From Microstegium vimineum (Eukaryota > Streptophyta > Magnoliopsida > Poales > Poaceae), in contig CM039130.1 of NCBI GenBank assembly GCA_022036555.1, positions 17,939,937-18,003,936 on the forward strand: a stretch of DNA of 64,000 nucleotides, written 5' to 3'. Below the pieces are notes generated by a model. That model did not search any database. It saw only the letters and a program-made list of their open reading frames with translations, and had not been told where the DNA came from. This document shows, one piece after another, positions 10,549-22,903 of this stretch (positions within the stretch are counted from its first letter, which is position 1; every line of letters starts with the position of its first letter). Both the position numbers and the translations under genes were made by a program.

Positions 10549-13500
10549 TGTTGGTATTTCTTATGACTATTGGATAAATCCGCAAGCGCACAGATTATAC
10601 CGTTGTAGCACTTCACCTAGGAGTATTCCAAGGTATCATAATTTATATTTTCCCAAGGGAAAGCTGTCACACCCGGTTTTAAGAACAAAACCAGATATAC
10701 CCTATATGTGAGCCCAGGAAGTCAATTCTCACATATAGTCGCAGAAGAAGGTAATATCAAAAGACAATACTTAGATATATAACATATAAGGTCAAAGGAT
10801 AACCTTAGCATAGCCAATAGCGGAAAGACACTCCGATCTTCTGGCGAAGACTCCACTCCACAAGGACCAACTGACTGGTTGATCACAAGCCTAACTGCTC
10901 GAGACTCTTGCAAACCGATACCCATCCGGGATTTTTATCCAAAGATTGAAAACAATAAACAAGTGTAAGTACTTTCGTACTCAACAAGCATATATGGGGT
11001 TCATGAGGCTCAAAAAGTTGACACTGGTTTACTGCGATAAGCATTTTTAGTTGATTCAAAACATTACAATTGAGGTGTCATAAATTATGCTTAAGCCCCC
11101 AAAGTAAACCACATGATCATATAGCAATTGAATGAATAACACAAATGACCTGATAAAGTGATTCTCAAGTAATAACCAACATGTAAACATTGTTTCTGTG
11201 AGTTTTCCGTTATTAGTCTGTGAGTTTTCCGGGCCGCTCGTGTCCGTGAGCACGGCTGATATATCAGTTTTACACTCTACAGAGGTATACATCTTTACCC
11301 ACAAGTCATGATCCCCATATGTCATCACCTCTACCAAGGAAGTGGAGCAGGGTACACTACGAGACCGTTCACAGGTTCCACTGGTAGGTAACAACCCTCT
11401 ATACGTTTCCTCAATGGTTAGTACCACCCCTCTTACGAGGGAACTAAGGTGAGCCCCTCTTGCACCCTTTCGGGTAAGTTGTCACAAACCAGTAGAATCC
11501 TAATATTGAGTCAAGCCAGAGCCATATAGCTTGTGGTTGTACTGTATGTCCCAGCTTTTGCTGACAGATAGGATCCTAAATCCATGTTGCTAAAAAGTCA
11601 AGTTTTACTTTATCAGTTCATATAGTCATTAATCAAGATTCAAGATCATGCTTTGTTAAAAAGGAGCACTAGCAATACTACCCATAATGCAAAAATAACC
11701 CATAGGATTCCAAGGTTCAGGGTAACAATTCTAGGTAAGCCGTAAGGTAACAAGATTAGACACATGCATATGATTTTATTCAAAAACATCATGAATAGGA
11801 CATCAAGGAAGATCCCATATAATACTTGCCTTAAAAACAGATCCTTCTAGTTCTAGTCTTCAAAGAACTCCAGGAAAACCAACTTCTTCTCCTTGATCTC
11901 CAACGTAAAACTCACCGATTGGACAATAATAACAAATCACCACACAAGCATTCTGATCATACAAAGCATACAAACATGGCTACATTAGAACAATACACCA
12001 ATCAATAAAAAGGATTTAAAAAGAGATCTACGCAACTCTACGATCACACAGTCGTGAATAACACAGTAAACGGAGCTACGATGATCGAGATACAACTAAC
12101 GAAAGATTTTGCTTTTATAAAAGAGAACTATAGGCTTTATCAATTTTATAACTATATAAAAGAGTGTATAAAGTGTTTCAGAGAAACACCTTGATTAGAT
12201 TAGGTCAAAATTGTATTTGGATTTCGAAAACGAAAGTAGAGAGCATCGATATTTTATGTGTAAAACAAGTTGCATAGTTATTAATCAAGTTAGGAGTTAA
12301 CCATAAAATTACAGAGCTATTAACATGGTATTAAAGATCACTAATGAAAAGTTTACGCCGATACAAAGCCAGCGCAACTTGAACGGAACGAAACGGATTT
12401 AAAACGGAGGAGATATGAAATTAACATGATTTTCTATACCAGATTAATTCATTAAAAAGGATTAATCTAAACTTTATTTTCAAAAGACTTTAACATATAT
12501 GAAAACTGTACCATTAGATAGATCATGAAATTACAAAGCTAACACAACTTGTTTGGGTCAAAACGGATTTGAAACGCATCTTTTATAAGCATTTGAAGGT
12601 GGATGGCAGATCTGTAATTAAGAGAAAGCGTATTTTGCATTAACCGAGAAGGTTTTCGTTTTCGATGGAGGAAAGTGTAAACCAGAGAGTGCGCTAAGGG
12701 GACTGCAGAGCGCGGTCGGCTGCTTGCCATGTGTCAGCATGGGACAGGGCGGGTGCACGGGAGCGGTTGTGGACCACGCACAGGACCTGGTCCACTGGTC
12801 CACCATGGACCGGGGGCATACCCCTTCGCGTGGAACTAATCCCGGCCGTCTACGGCCAAACGGACGGCGCAGAGAGGAACTCTTGTGTAATTCACTCTAC
12901 TTCAATATACTTAGCAAATTAATTAGTCTAAACACTATAGTTTGTCTCCACAAGACACGTATGCTAGGCGAGGGGATAGATCAGTAGTAGGACTACCGTA
13001 CCGCGTCCTCTTCTTACGGGGGCCTTACCTTTTAAGAACTTGCCTAAGAACACGTGGTGGAATACAAAGACTAGACAAGGCTGTCACTCTCTTGCTAGCT
13101 ACCACAAACAATCTGTGCAACAAGCGGTAACCAAGGATAAGATGATGTATAAGCACCACGCTTACACACAACTTACTATTTTGACTACAATCTATAATCA
13201 AAGCACCCTATGACAGGCAATGATCGCATACGGGAAAGGCCACAAGGATCATAGACTATTGATGTAAAGGCTAGTAATAAGCAAAAGCGTATAACAATAC
13301 TATAACAAGTATAGTAATGATCAAAGTAAATACTAAGTAAAGTAGAGGAAAAGTAATATATTGAATAAGATAAAGTCTTACAAAGAAGGAAAGATACAAG
13401 AGCTATACCAGACTTTCCAGAAGACAACTCCGGAAATCCCGAGCGCAGCTTGACTCAACTCTAACTCCCACTCTAGACTAACTACTAGAACAATCTAAGG

Positions 13501-14277
13501 AATAGAGCTTGTAGGCTTCTTCACCATGTGTAGAGAGGGGGTATGAGCCTCTATTTATAGTGGGAGGTGGAGTAGGGGCTACTCCATCGCCACATCATCG
13601 ATCTAGGAGACTTCAAATCTCCACCCATGGATCCACCGCCTCTAAACAGACTTGGAGTGGATGGTTGTGATCTTCAACATGTGCTAAACAGGTATGGTGA
13701 TTACTGGGTCCTGAACCGACCTAGGGGGAGGTCGGCCGACCCCCCTATGACCTGTGGGCCATCCTCTGGTCTTCTAGATGCAGCCCCACTGGTCAGGGAC
13801 CAAGTGAGGGACTGGTGGGCCTAGTAAGAGGTCGGCCAACCCCCTCCTGGGGTCTCTAGCCCACCTCGGCCTTCCAGGTGCTGGTCCCACTTTTCATTGG
13901 TGTTGATTGTTGGTTCTGAGGTAATTGTCACGTTGATCTCCTTGATGTGGGCCCATGGATCCATGTGCTTTTCATGTGAGCCGTTGGAAGAAAGCACAGA
14001 GTGATCCAAGGGTTGGAATTCACTCTGAGGTGCTTCTCCTAGATCATGGCCAAGAGGGGAGAGCTGGTGGGCCCATAGGGAGGTCAGCCAACCCCGTATG
14101 TGGGTCCCACTGGCTCTCCTTTGCTCCATTTCTTTCATCCTACAATCACATACTTCAGGGACATGTGGAACTTGTTATTTGATAAAATATGCTTATGATG
14201 TGATTGTTTTATCCCTGATCCTGAGGTTGTTGGTAGCATTTTGGTTATGTAAAAGTGTATCATTCTTGATGCCAACA
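10549..14277 (-). repeat. Right (5') LTR of element 1, split by a nested LTR
   Basis: Plus-strand termini are TGTTGGTAT (10549) and GATGCCAACA (ending 14277). The LTR is interrupted from 10665 to about 12885. The segment from 12886 matches the left LTR from base 1. It contains the GGTCGGCCGACC palindrome at 13730 and a minus-strand TATA box at 13551-13560. Confidence 0.7.
10665..12885 (-). mobile_element. Inverted, shortened relative of the 6653-9713 solo LTR
   Basis: It starts TGTCACACCCGGTTTTAAG, the reverse complement of the end of the first solo LTR. The match runs for roughly 1 kb and patchily for 2 kb (for example 10665-11220 against 9170-9713 reversed). It is about 0.8 kb shorter, and the expected GGGGTGTTACA end and right target duplication are not found. 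The right boundary is therefore approximate. Confidence 0.7.
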
Positions 14278-14440
14278 ACGCCTGAGATCGATCACCCGAA
14301 GTGGCCCAAACCGCTTAAGAAGTTTAGGAGATCAAGACTTTGTTGTTGCACGGTCCCTGTAGACCATGCACGGTGCTCACGTCGGAACCCATTTTTGACG
14401 TCAACACATGTAAGTATTTATAATCATGACACTTACTATA
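14278..14440. other. Short unassigned segment between nested elements
   Basis: No ORF is recognised. It includes an internal TTGACGTCAACA palindrome-like stretch (about 14396). A TA microsatellite (14444-14463) follows directly. Confidence 0.3.
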
Positions 14441-15993
14441 AAGATATATATATATATATATATGTGTAAAGGTTATTCGCAAGCGCACAGATAAATACAC
14501 CCATTGTAGCACTTCACCCAGGAAAGTTCCACGTATCGTTATTTATAATTTTACCATTAGGAGCTTGGCAAGATTAATCAATGAAGAGTAATAACAAGAT
14601 CGATTTATAAATATGCTTACTTATGATAAAACTACTAACAACCTCAAATATCTTGGCAGAGGTAAGATAAATGATAAATGATGATAAGGGTAAATGGTAT
14701 GGTATATATATATAAATATATAATCATGATAACTATGGGAATTTCTAAAGATAGAGAGAGGCACATAACTTAAAGTAGAGCTAGATCAGGAGATAAGTTA
14801 AGAGATTAGATTCCTTAGTTATTTATATTTATTTAGTCTTTCTCCTATTCTAGTATATACATTATCTTCTATAGTATAATTAATACTTCATTTATGCATA
14901 AGGATGATTACTAAGGGAAAGCAGGAACATAGCAAACTTATCCCTCGTAGCTGTAGGCATCGGCACAGTCCTATATTCGGAGAGTGGACTACATAGGACT
15001 CAATAGGATTATCACACCTATGATCTACCACATGACCCGGAACATAGGGGACCATCATAGGTAAATATAATCTAAGCACCACGCTTACATTATCTCTACC
15101 ACTTAACTTACCTAAGGAATAAGCTAAGCGCTTTGCAAACATGTGCATAAAATAATTACTAATCATAACTATATCAAATATATAACTAGAGTAAACTAGG
15201 AACATAATAAAGAGAAACATAATAATATTAAAGTTGCACAAAGTCGAATAATGAGATACAATGATAATTACCAGACCTCCCGGTAGCGATCCAGAATCCT
15301 AGACAGCGCCCAACTCTATTTATACCTAGCTAGATCTAATCCTAAACTCGAATTAGAGCTCTACTCTCTCTCTCTCTCTCTAGAAAACCCTATTGAGGTT
15401 GTCCATTCAAGGGACACCTCAGATCCTAAGATCTGAATATCAAATGTAGTATATTGAATAGGATAGGATGATCTCTGGGGGTCTACCCCTTAATTTATAG
15501 TCCTGGACAGGAAGATTAATCCTTGAATTGGCGATGTGGTACTATTGTGTTGCACCATTATACTTTGGTGGGATGAACCGCAGCCCTCGGATCAAACTGA
15601 CTATGAACAACAGCGTATATTTGATCCATAAGTTGGTTAGAACACGTTGCACGAAGATGGGCCTCAATAGGTCCAGGCCTAGGCTGTTGGCCTACGGGTG
15701 GGGCCAATCAGCGCCCCTGGCAGGCTCTCGGCACCCACCACCTCGTGGAGTCTTTTTATGCCTTCTAGATGCTTCCCATGTCGGTTTACATCTCGGTTTC
15801 TCGTTATCCCGATCCGTTAGAGTGGTAGACTAATTCTAACTGTTGTTTTTCCTATTTAATCCCTGTGAAATCACAATTCACCAAAACTGTGGAATATTAT
15901 CAGTTTAAACCATATTCTACCATGGTGATGGCTTTTATATCCTTTTTCATAGTTTAATTGATGGTTTATAATATGAGTTAATTACCATCAACA
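14440..15993 (-). mobile_element. Diverged Gypsy LTR fused to the RT of element 2
   Basis: It has the same landmarks as the other Tat/Athila-like LTRs here: the GCAAGCGCACAGATA block (14479), TGTAGCACTTCACC, and an end ATTACCATCAACA at 15993. It is not close in sequence to the 5' LTR of element 2 (18142-19369), so it is probably from another family. Its left edge is not clear. It abuts RT coding at 15994 without the continuation of RT on the other side, which indicates a deletion. Confidence 0.5.
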
Positions 15994-16470
15994 GTTAGTC
16001 AAATGCTCTAACATTTCATCAATAAAGGGTAGCGGAAAGTGATCTTTCTTTGTAGCTTTATTCAATTTTCTATAGTCTATGCACATATGTCATCCCATGA
16101 CAGTTCTCTGTGGAATTAATTCATTTCTTTTGTTTCTAACAACGGTCATACCACCTTTCTTAGGAACAACTTGAATAGGACTTAGACCTCTTTCTTAACA
16201 ACCTCTGTCATCACATTATTAAGCCTACGTTGGGGCTCTCTAGATGGTGCAATTTCTGGATCAGTTGGAATGTGATGGGTGCAAAGAACAGGGCTAATGC
16301 CATTAAGGTCTTGGAGTGAATATCCAAAAGCAGCACAATGCTTCTCTAAAATAGTTATTAAGCATAAGGATTCTTCTTGAGATAGTTTATCATTTATGAT
16401 CACTGGAGAATCCTGATCATTATTTAGAAAAACATATTTTAGACCAGCACGCAAAGGTTTAAGTTCAATA
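15994..16470 (-). pseudogene. Reverse transcriptase N-terminal fragment of element 2
   Basis: The minus ORF 16182-16454 gives the region just before RT: LSQEESLCLITILEKHCAAF, GYSLQDLNGISPVLC, then REPQRRLN. In another frame toward 15994 follows CIDYRKLNKATKKDHFPLPF, a hallmark RT motif. The catalytic YxDD box is missing because the fragment ends at 15994. The frame change near 16190 and the truncation show it is non-functional. Confidence 0.8.
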
Positions 16471-16547
16471 GAGGGCTTAGGTGGCTCTAGTAATTCATCA
16501 AGAGGTTCAGGATCAATGGGATCCTCATCCTCTTCATCAATGAAGAA

Positions 16548-17110
16548 CTAGGCATCATCATCTAAGTCTGGTTTATTTAATTCTTCAAAACTTATGGCTC
16601 TAACCTCCTCTATTGGATTAGGAAAAGGAAACAGCTCCTCCTTGGTTTTTAAAGAATGAAATATAGGTATGGAGAGCTTAAAACTTTTTCCTAATCTAAT
16701 ATTTAATTTTCCAGTTTGGCCTTCTTGAATAAGTCTCCCTATTGGTAAGCCTATCAACACATCAAATTCTCAAACATCAAAGATGTAGAAATTTAACAGG
16801 ACTTGGACTCCATTAACATAAATAGGAAAGGCACATACTACTCCTGAACTAGGAATAATGTGGCCTAAAAGACTTTTTAACATTTTAGTTGTAGAAATTA
16901 ATGGCATGTCTTTTCAAAAATCTTTTTGCAAACATAGTAGACACGATATTAACACTCACAATAGGATTATAAAGAGCATCAAAAGGGTATTTATCAATTT
17001 GCCATTTAAGAGTAATTGAAGGAGAATCTAAACGAATAGGATCATATGAAAGTTTTGATTCTTCTAACCACTCATCACTCAAAACAAAGATTAACTCTTT
17101 TATTGTCTCT
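16548..17110 (-). pseudogene. Protease-region fragment of element 2
   Basis: Minus ORFs 16548-16760 (LIGLPIGRLIQEGQTGKLNI) and 16885-17082 (NPIVSVNIVSTMFAKRFLK) together resemble the retropepsin domain of rice and sorghum Gypsy polyproteins. The substrate-strand and GLPIGRL segments are visible. Frames change between them. Confidence 0.5.
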
Positions 17111-17166
17111 TTAAAGAACTTTACCTCATCGGGATGAAAATGATTTAAATCTTTGGAATTATATCC

Positions 17167-18013
17167 TTAAGGTTTTATAATTACTTGATATTTTAAGGTA
17201 TTTCCATAATCATCAAAAAGTCCATCCTCAAAATCAAGCATAAAATCAGGAAGTGGATTTATCTCCTCTTCTTTTTTAGATAGTCCAGGCTCTACACTAG
17301 CTAAAGGTTGAGAAAATTCACATAAAAGATTAGATTTAGCTAACTGAGTTTCTACTTCTATCAACTCTTCTTTTTCATCAGGAAGATCATTTAAGATATT
17401 CATAAGATTTGTTTTAGCATGTGTAGCGGTAATATGCATAAAAGCTCCTCCTGCAGCCAAATTAATATATTATCTAGTTTTTTCATTAAGGCCTAAAAAG
17501 AAATGTTCTAAAAGCATAGGTTCCAGCAAAGCAAGACAAGGACCTGAATTTACAAAACTGTCAAAACAAGCCCAAGCCTTACCTAACGATACGTTATCTA
17601 ATTGTTCAAAGCTTATTATTTCTAAACGAAGTTTAGCGACTCTATCGATAGAGAAAAATTTAAGACAAAAGCTAGAACATAATGTTTCCTAATCTCCTTG
17701 ACTATGCCCAACATGACGCTTATACCAATGTTTGGCTTTTCCCGTTAATGAAAATGGAAAGAGCTTCCACCTTAACATTTCATCATTCAAGCCTTTAATG
17801 TGAAGACATGAACAGATCTCTTCAAAATCATTTAAATGGGAATAGGATTTTCAATAGGACTGCCAGAAAAAGTGTTTTCCTGAACTAAATGAATTAACCC
17901 CAGGCATAGTTCATAGCCAGATGATGTGATAGGTTTAGATGATTCTACTGGCTGCAAACTTAAACCCGATGGTGCTCCAAATGGATATAAAAGTTGAGGT
18001 GTGGATTCCATTT
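17167..18013 (-). pseudogene. gag of element 2, with stops
   Basis: An ATG at 18013 (minus) starts a Gag-like protein: a proline-rich N-terminus, GLIHLVQENTFSGSP, then across frame LFPFSLTGKAKHWYKRHVG and LEQLDNV-like segments. The C-terminal ORF 17167-17460 follows. In-frame stops occur near 17690 and 17460. The order and motifs match the retrotransposon Gag family. Confidence 0.65.
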
Positions 18014-18115
18014 TTAAAAGGTAAAAACAAAACAGGAAAGTAAATAAAACAAAGATAAAATTATAATATAGGATTAAGCTAAACTTAAAGTCAATCTCAA
18101 AGAAGAAACAACCAT

Positions 18116-18133
18116 TCCCCAGCAACAACGCCA
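18116..18133 (-). other. Primer-binding site of element 2
   Basis: On the minus strand it reads TGGCGTTGTTGCTGGGGA, a clear tRNA-Asp-type PBS (family form TGGCGCCGTTGCCGGGGA), 8 bases inside the LTR end. Confidence 0.7.
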
Positions 18134-18141
18134 AAAATGCT

Positions 18142-19369
18142 TGTTGGTATAAATTAGATGCACACAAGTAAGCTAATTATCTGCAAGCACACAGATAAAC
18201 AACAATGTAGCACTTCACCAAGATAACCTAGTTTTAAATATCGAACCCAAAGGAACGGTGTTATGAGGAAGACTAAGTCTATAAACTTAACCCGTTTCAC
18301 AACCAAGTTAGAAAACTATTGATATGAGGAGAAGGAACCAAGGACTATCTAATTCTAGTCACTAGATAAGCTTTATCTTTTATGATCTTTAAGGGCGATG
18401 ACTTAAATAAGAGCAGAAAACAGAGTTCTCTCCTACCAAGCACCTATATGCCTGTCAAACCTATTATGGGAAATGGACTACGGAGGAATCAACGTAGCTA
18501 TAAGAGTCACCTACGCGAGCTACCGTTGTCCAGAAAATTAGGGGACATTCACAAGTAAACTTAGCCTAGGCACCATGCCTACACTATGAATTACTACTTC
18601 AATCAAGAAGCTATCAAGATCAAAGCACTCAAGAAGAGTTGCAAACAATAAAGAACAATAAGGATAAAATTGCTTACTTGAACCAGAAGTCAAATACCAG
18701 GGTATCTCAGAATATAGATCCTGGGCGAGAGGGTCTAATCCCAAAGAATACAGCAATGAAGAAGCACCGACAGACCAGAACTCCTCCACAACTCTACTCT
18801 CCAACTCTATATCTCTAATCTCTAAATAGCACTAGCTCTAGATAGAACTAATTTCTCTTAATTGCTGGCCTAGATCTACTAGATAGGAGTTATGGCTTCA
18901 TGTTCTTGAGCTTCAGATCTGGCTTGGCTCTAGGGGGTTATAGGCCTCTATCTATAGCCAGGTGGGATGTGCGACGGTCGTTGGATCAAACCAACTTAAT
19001 GTAGTGCCGAGATAACTCCTCAAAGGTGGTGGTAGAAGACTCCAGAAGATCGTGGAAGATCCCCATGGGGGGTGGCCGGTCGGCCAGGGGTGGGGCCGGT
19101 CGGCCCCACCTGTCAGGCCCACGGGCCTCGCTTCCTTCAGGTGGTTTCTGGAACCTTCTAGAGTATTTTCACGCACATTTCCTTCAGCGTCAAGTTTCCT
19201 CAATTTCTTGCATTTAGATCCCTCTTTTCATCTTTTCTGAATAACTCCCTGAGAATAATAAATCACCAAAACTCATGGAATTTGTTAGTAATAATCCTGT
19301 GTTTTCTAATATTCTTGTTCTTTGTGAGAAAGGTTGGCGGTTTATTTTATACCTTAACGACCGTCAACA
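18142..19369 (-). repeat. 5' LTR of element 2 (1228 bp)
   Basis: Plus-strand termini are TGTTGGTATA and CGACCGTCAACA, with the PBS directly inside. A C/G-rich GGTCGGCC-containing block lies at 19070-19110, and a TATA-like CTATCTATAG at about 18950. The 5 bases after the end (TGTGC) are the expected target duplication, but no partner copy is seen. Confidence 0.7.
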
Positions 19370-20477
19370 TGTGCCCAGCACAGAGAAGCTAGGGTATGCC
19401 TCCGAACCCAAACAAACCCTAGCATCTGGACCTCCATTTTCAGTCCAAACGACTTCAAACTTCCTCCCACGCTTTCATGTGCTAACACTAAGTGATCCAA
19501 GCACTTGTGCCTGTGTGTTAGCTTTTACTCAATATTTTATTGGAATTAAGTTCATTACTCTCACTAGTTCATATGTTTTGTGCAATGTAAATGACCTAGT
19601 GGCACATGATAACCGCAATCATTCGCAAGTTCTCCCTTCTTGATAGTATGGCTATCTATCCTAAATGTGATCACACTCTCTATAGTGTCTTGATCACTCA
19701 ACCAAAAATGACTCCTATATCACCTTTTCCTTGAGTTCATTTTCCTTTCCATCTAACATGCTTAGAGCTTTGCCATCATCACCTTGATCCTTTGAGCTCC
19801 ATCACATGGCTAGTGCCAACCTATATTATACATTCACTTGGAGAGCAATAGGTTAGCATTATAGAGTTTCATCAATTACTCAAAACCAAACATGGGCTTT
19901 CAAAGACCCATATCTGCAAAATAATGAATCATGGATATTTTTCACAAAAAACCACCAAAAAGCTTATGCTCGCTAAATGGCCCTTCTTCTTTATTTTCAC
20001 GGGCAGATAGAGACTGGAGGATTTGAGAGATCGGAGAGATTCTACGGTTCATGTTGCGAGCCGGGAGCAGCAGCAGGAAGGAAGTGTGAGGAGGGAGGAG
20101 GCGCTATAGGGAGGCGACAGTAGGCAGTGTAGGGTGTTGCAGCAGGAAGCGCAGGGAGTGGGCGGTAGAGCCGTGGGCGAGCGGCTCGGCGAGCGCTGGC
20201 TCACGCGTGGCGAGGCAGCGGCTCGGCGCACGCGGCCAAGGGCACGGCAGTGCCGGCCTGGGCGCAGGGCAGGGGTGAGGTGAGCGCCAGGAAGGGGATC
20301 TGAGCAGGGCAGCGGCCTGCTCGGCCAGGTAGCGGCAGACGGAGAGAGGAGGAGCCAGGAGAAGCAACTGGGAGAGGGTGGAGAAAAAGATAGAAGTCAG
20401 GAGGGAGGAGAGGCTGGCTCCCCCTTTTCTGCTCCCCGACGTAGAGCGATGCCTGTAGGTGGCGAGCATGCCCGGGG
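19370..20477 (-). mobile_element. Left half of an old Gypsy LTR split by element 3
   Basis: The joined target (… CATGG at 20482 with the sequence after CATGG at 54219) reads on as a GC-rich block. Its far end at 54827 is TGTTACA followed by a C-rich PPT complement. So 19370-20477 and 54220-54827 are halves of one minus-strand LTR of the TGTAACACCCC type. The GC-rich part (20040-20470) gives only a shadow-like 135-aa ORF with no recognisable domain. The part 19370-19990 is AT-rich and without ORFs. Confidence 0.5.
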
Positions 20478-20482
20478 CATGG
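20478..20482. repeat. Target site duplication CATGG, left copy (element 3)
   Basis: CATGG here and CATGG at 54215-54219 flank element 3 exactly at TGTTGAC and GTCAACA termini, 33.7 kb apart. Confidence 0.85.
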
Positions 20483-21932
20483 TGTTGACATTTCTTAACA
20501 TCACTACACACTAAGTTGTCATCCCTAGCATGATGTCAGAAATGCTGGAATAAAATCTACACTTGACAATTCTGAAAATACTTCTATAGAATGTATCTGC
20601 AAGCACACAGATAATTCTACTATTGTAGCATTTCACCTGGTGAGATTCTCCGAGTATCGTTGATTTATTTATGCCAAAAGGAAAACCTTCAATCTATTGC
20701 AGGAATTAAATAGGGATAGAAAAGGAAACCTAAATGCATATAGCTTTAACTATAAATGTGCAAACCTAAGATTAGACCAACCTTTCTAATGCTTTACCAG
20801 GGGTAAGTCATGCCAAGCTAAATAAATATGATAATAAAAGTATAAGATAAATGATATTCCAAAGATAGAAAAATAGAGATTCACTAATAATATAGTCAGG
20901 CAACTCGAGATTCGGCTAGAGTAAAAGAATCCTAAGTAGTTACCAAATAAAAAGGAACTAAGTGCACCCTACCTACGTACTCTCATCTATAGCATAACTG
21001 ACTTAGAAAAATCATAGGCATCAACTAAGGAGCTCTTAAACGGAATACTCAAGGACAATGAGCTTAATCAAGTGACTACAATGACACCAATCAGGAGCAT
21101 CCTAGGTACATAAAATATCAGGCACCACCCTACATAAACATTAACCACCTAACACCACTCGAAATGAATTAGGTGCATTACGATCATATAAAGTAATCAA
21201 TCAACCAATCATAAACTATATCTAGCAACTAGAATAAAACGAAGCACTCCAATAAGTAGCAATATAAATAAAGTATAAATAAAGGCATAATGAGATACAA
21301 GATAAATTACCGATCTCTAGACAGATGAATTTGTAATCCCGAGAGTATCGCCCAACTCCACTTGAACCTTGCTAGCTACCTAGGCTAATGATTTGAAGCA
21401 CTAGAGCTCTAATCTAATCTCTAGAAACCCTAGATCTATTCTAATCTTGAACTAGATCTGACTTGACCTGGATCAATTACCTCCTGGGGGGTACAGGGCT
21501 CTATTTATAGCCTAGTGGGATGCACGATAGCCGTTAGATCAAACCAACTTAATGTAGGGCCTAGATGAATCCTTTATGGCGGTGGAGAAATACTCCAGAA
21601 GGTCAGAGAAGGCGGACCCAGGGGGTGGCTGCTCGGCCATAGGTGGGGCCGGCGGGCCCCACAGATCGGCCTCTCGGGCCCCACTTCCTTCCGGTGTCTT
21701 TCGGGTCCTTCCTGATTTAAATGGTAAATATATCTCTACGGATTTATTTCGATATTTATTCTAATTTGATTCCCTTTATTACTCTTTTCTGGAATAATTC
21801 CTTGAAAATAACAGAATATTAAAACTCGTGGAATTTCTTAGATAAAGCCCTATACTTCTATATTTTCCATGTGGTTGATCCATTTATCATGTTTATAATT
21901 ATATTAAATGTTGACGTTAACGATTGTCAACA
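20483..21932 (-). repeat. Left (3') LTR of element 3 (1450 bp)
   Basis: Termini are TGTTGACATTTCTTAAC and GTTAACGATTGTCAACA, an inverted pair. The end is followed by AGCTCCCCCAAGCTT, the complement of a polypurine tract. It contains the GCAAGCACACAGATA and TGTAGCATTTCACC landmarks and a minus-strand TATA box at 21501-21510. The segment 21215-21932 is closely matched at 53499-54214. Confidence 0.85.
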
Positions 21933-22897
21933 AGCTCCCCCAAGCTTACCCTTTGCTAGTCCCTTAGCAAAGCCGAAGTGGAATTATTATTTCTATTCAT
22001 ATAACATAAATATCTTAAAAACACTGTCTCTCATGGAACTTATTACTTTACTTTAGTCATAAGTAGATGCAAAACAAATAGGTTTTATTAGAACTGCTTA
22101 TCTCTTATTCCTTGATCCATTTTCTTTATGGAGTTTTCGATATCTTTGAAAAATAAAGTTCTGCAAAAAGATTTAAGAGAGTATTCTGCTATGCCCCTCA
22201 GATCAGAATGATTAATTTGTAAAACATTGTTTTTGTATTTTTCTCCATTCTTTCTATGTCCTTCTTCCTCTCCTTCTGAGCAGTATGGCTCTTTTTAAAG
22301 AGGTACGTCAAACTTTTGTTCTTTTTTAATTCCTCTTGAGGATGCATCGGCCTTTTGTCCCTTTTTAATTCCCTCTATTTTCTCCCATGCATCTTTTGGC
22401 ATGGATTATTTTCACATACTTTTTCATAGCCCATACAACTCTTCTAAAGAGAAAGATTAGAACATATGAAGCAAAATTATTTCTTTATTATTTAGATTAA
22501 TTCTGATCATAAGCACATAACAGACTACTCATCTTTAATCTCTCAGTGGTTTTGAAATTTTAAGCATTTAAAATAAATTCTCTAGAAATTAAATCTCTCT
22601 TAGAATAAGATCATAGCAATTCTTTTTATTCACTATCTTATTTAACAGTTACTTAGACAGGAACAAAGCATTTATCCCACTAGATTCAGGTTTTCACAAT
22701 GAGATGGTATCAATTTAAATTATGGGGATAACTAAATTGTGGACTATATATACATATGTGAGAAGCACATATATATATATACATAGTTATTTATTCATTA
22801 TTCTATCTAATATATTTTTCTTTCTTTTTCTTAAATAGCAATAATAGCAAACTTAACTAAAAAGCAAATTAAATGCAGAAATAAAAATATGATAGTG
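21933..22897 (-). other. PPT and AT-rich 3' non-coding region of element 3
   Basis: The first 15 bases are the complement of a polypurine tract (minus AAGCTTGGGGGAGCT). The rest is AT-rich with no credible ORF. The right edge is a minus-strand GTGAGT donor (22898-22903), at the same place relative to the extra ORF as in element 1. Confidence 0.5.
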
Positions 22898-22903
22898 TAC
22901 TCA

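Larger units (their letters stand above)
1..14277 (-). mobile_element. Element 1: Ty3/Gypsy Tat/Athila-type retrotransposon, no RT/integrase, left end cut by window
   Basis: On the minus strand the order is right LTR (10549-14277), PBS, gag, retropepsin, an intron-like gap, an extra ORF and the left LTR (1 to about 1357). The two LTR copies share long stretches, for example a TATA-bearing block near 651 and 13551 and a shared end near 1337 and 14256. The right LTR has matching termini TGTTGG and CCAACA. No reverse transcriptase, RNase H or integrase can be read between the protease (5268) and the left LTR, so the element was probably non-autonomous. It carries two nested LTR insertions (6653-9713 and 10665 to about 12885). 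The true left edge and the left target duplication lie outside the window. Confidence 0.78.
15994..19369 (-). mobile_element. Element 2: truncated Gypsy retrotransposon (5' LTR, gag, pro, start of RT)
   Basis: On the minus strand the order is 5' LTR 18142-19369, PBS, gag, protease and the N-terminal part of RT. It is cut at 15994. No RNase H, integrase or matching 3' LTR is present. Stops in gag show it is dead. Unlike elements 1 and 3 it retained an RT, so it is closer to an autonomous Athila/Tat-like element. Confidence 0.75.

Noticed and set aside
14444..14463. TA microsatellite as a possible regulatory site
   Set aside because: Simple repeat without supporting context.
19275..19643. 122-aa plus ORF
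   Set aside because: It spans the boundary of the element 2 LTR (19369), so it cannot be an ancestral gene.
20104..20511. 135-aa minus ORF in a GC-rich block
   Set aside because: Low-complexity composition, no domain, and it crosses the CATGG insertion site of element 3.
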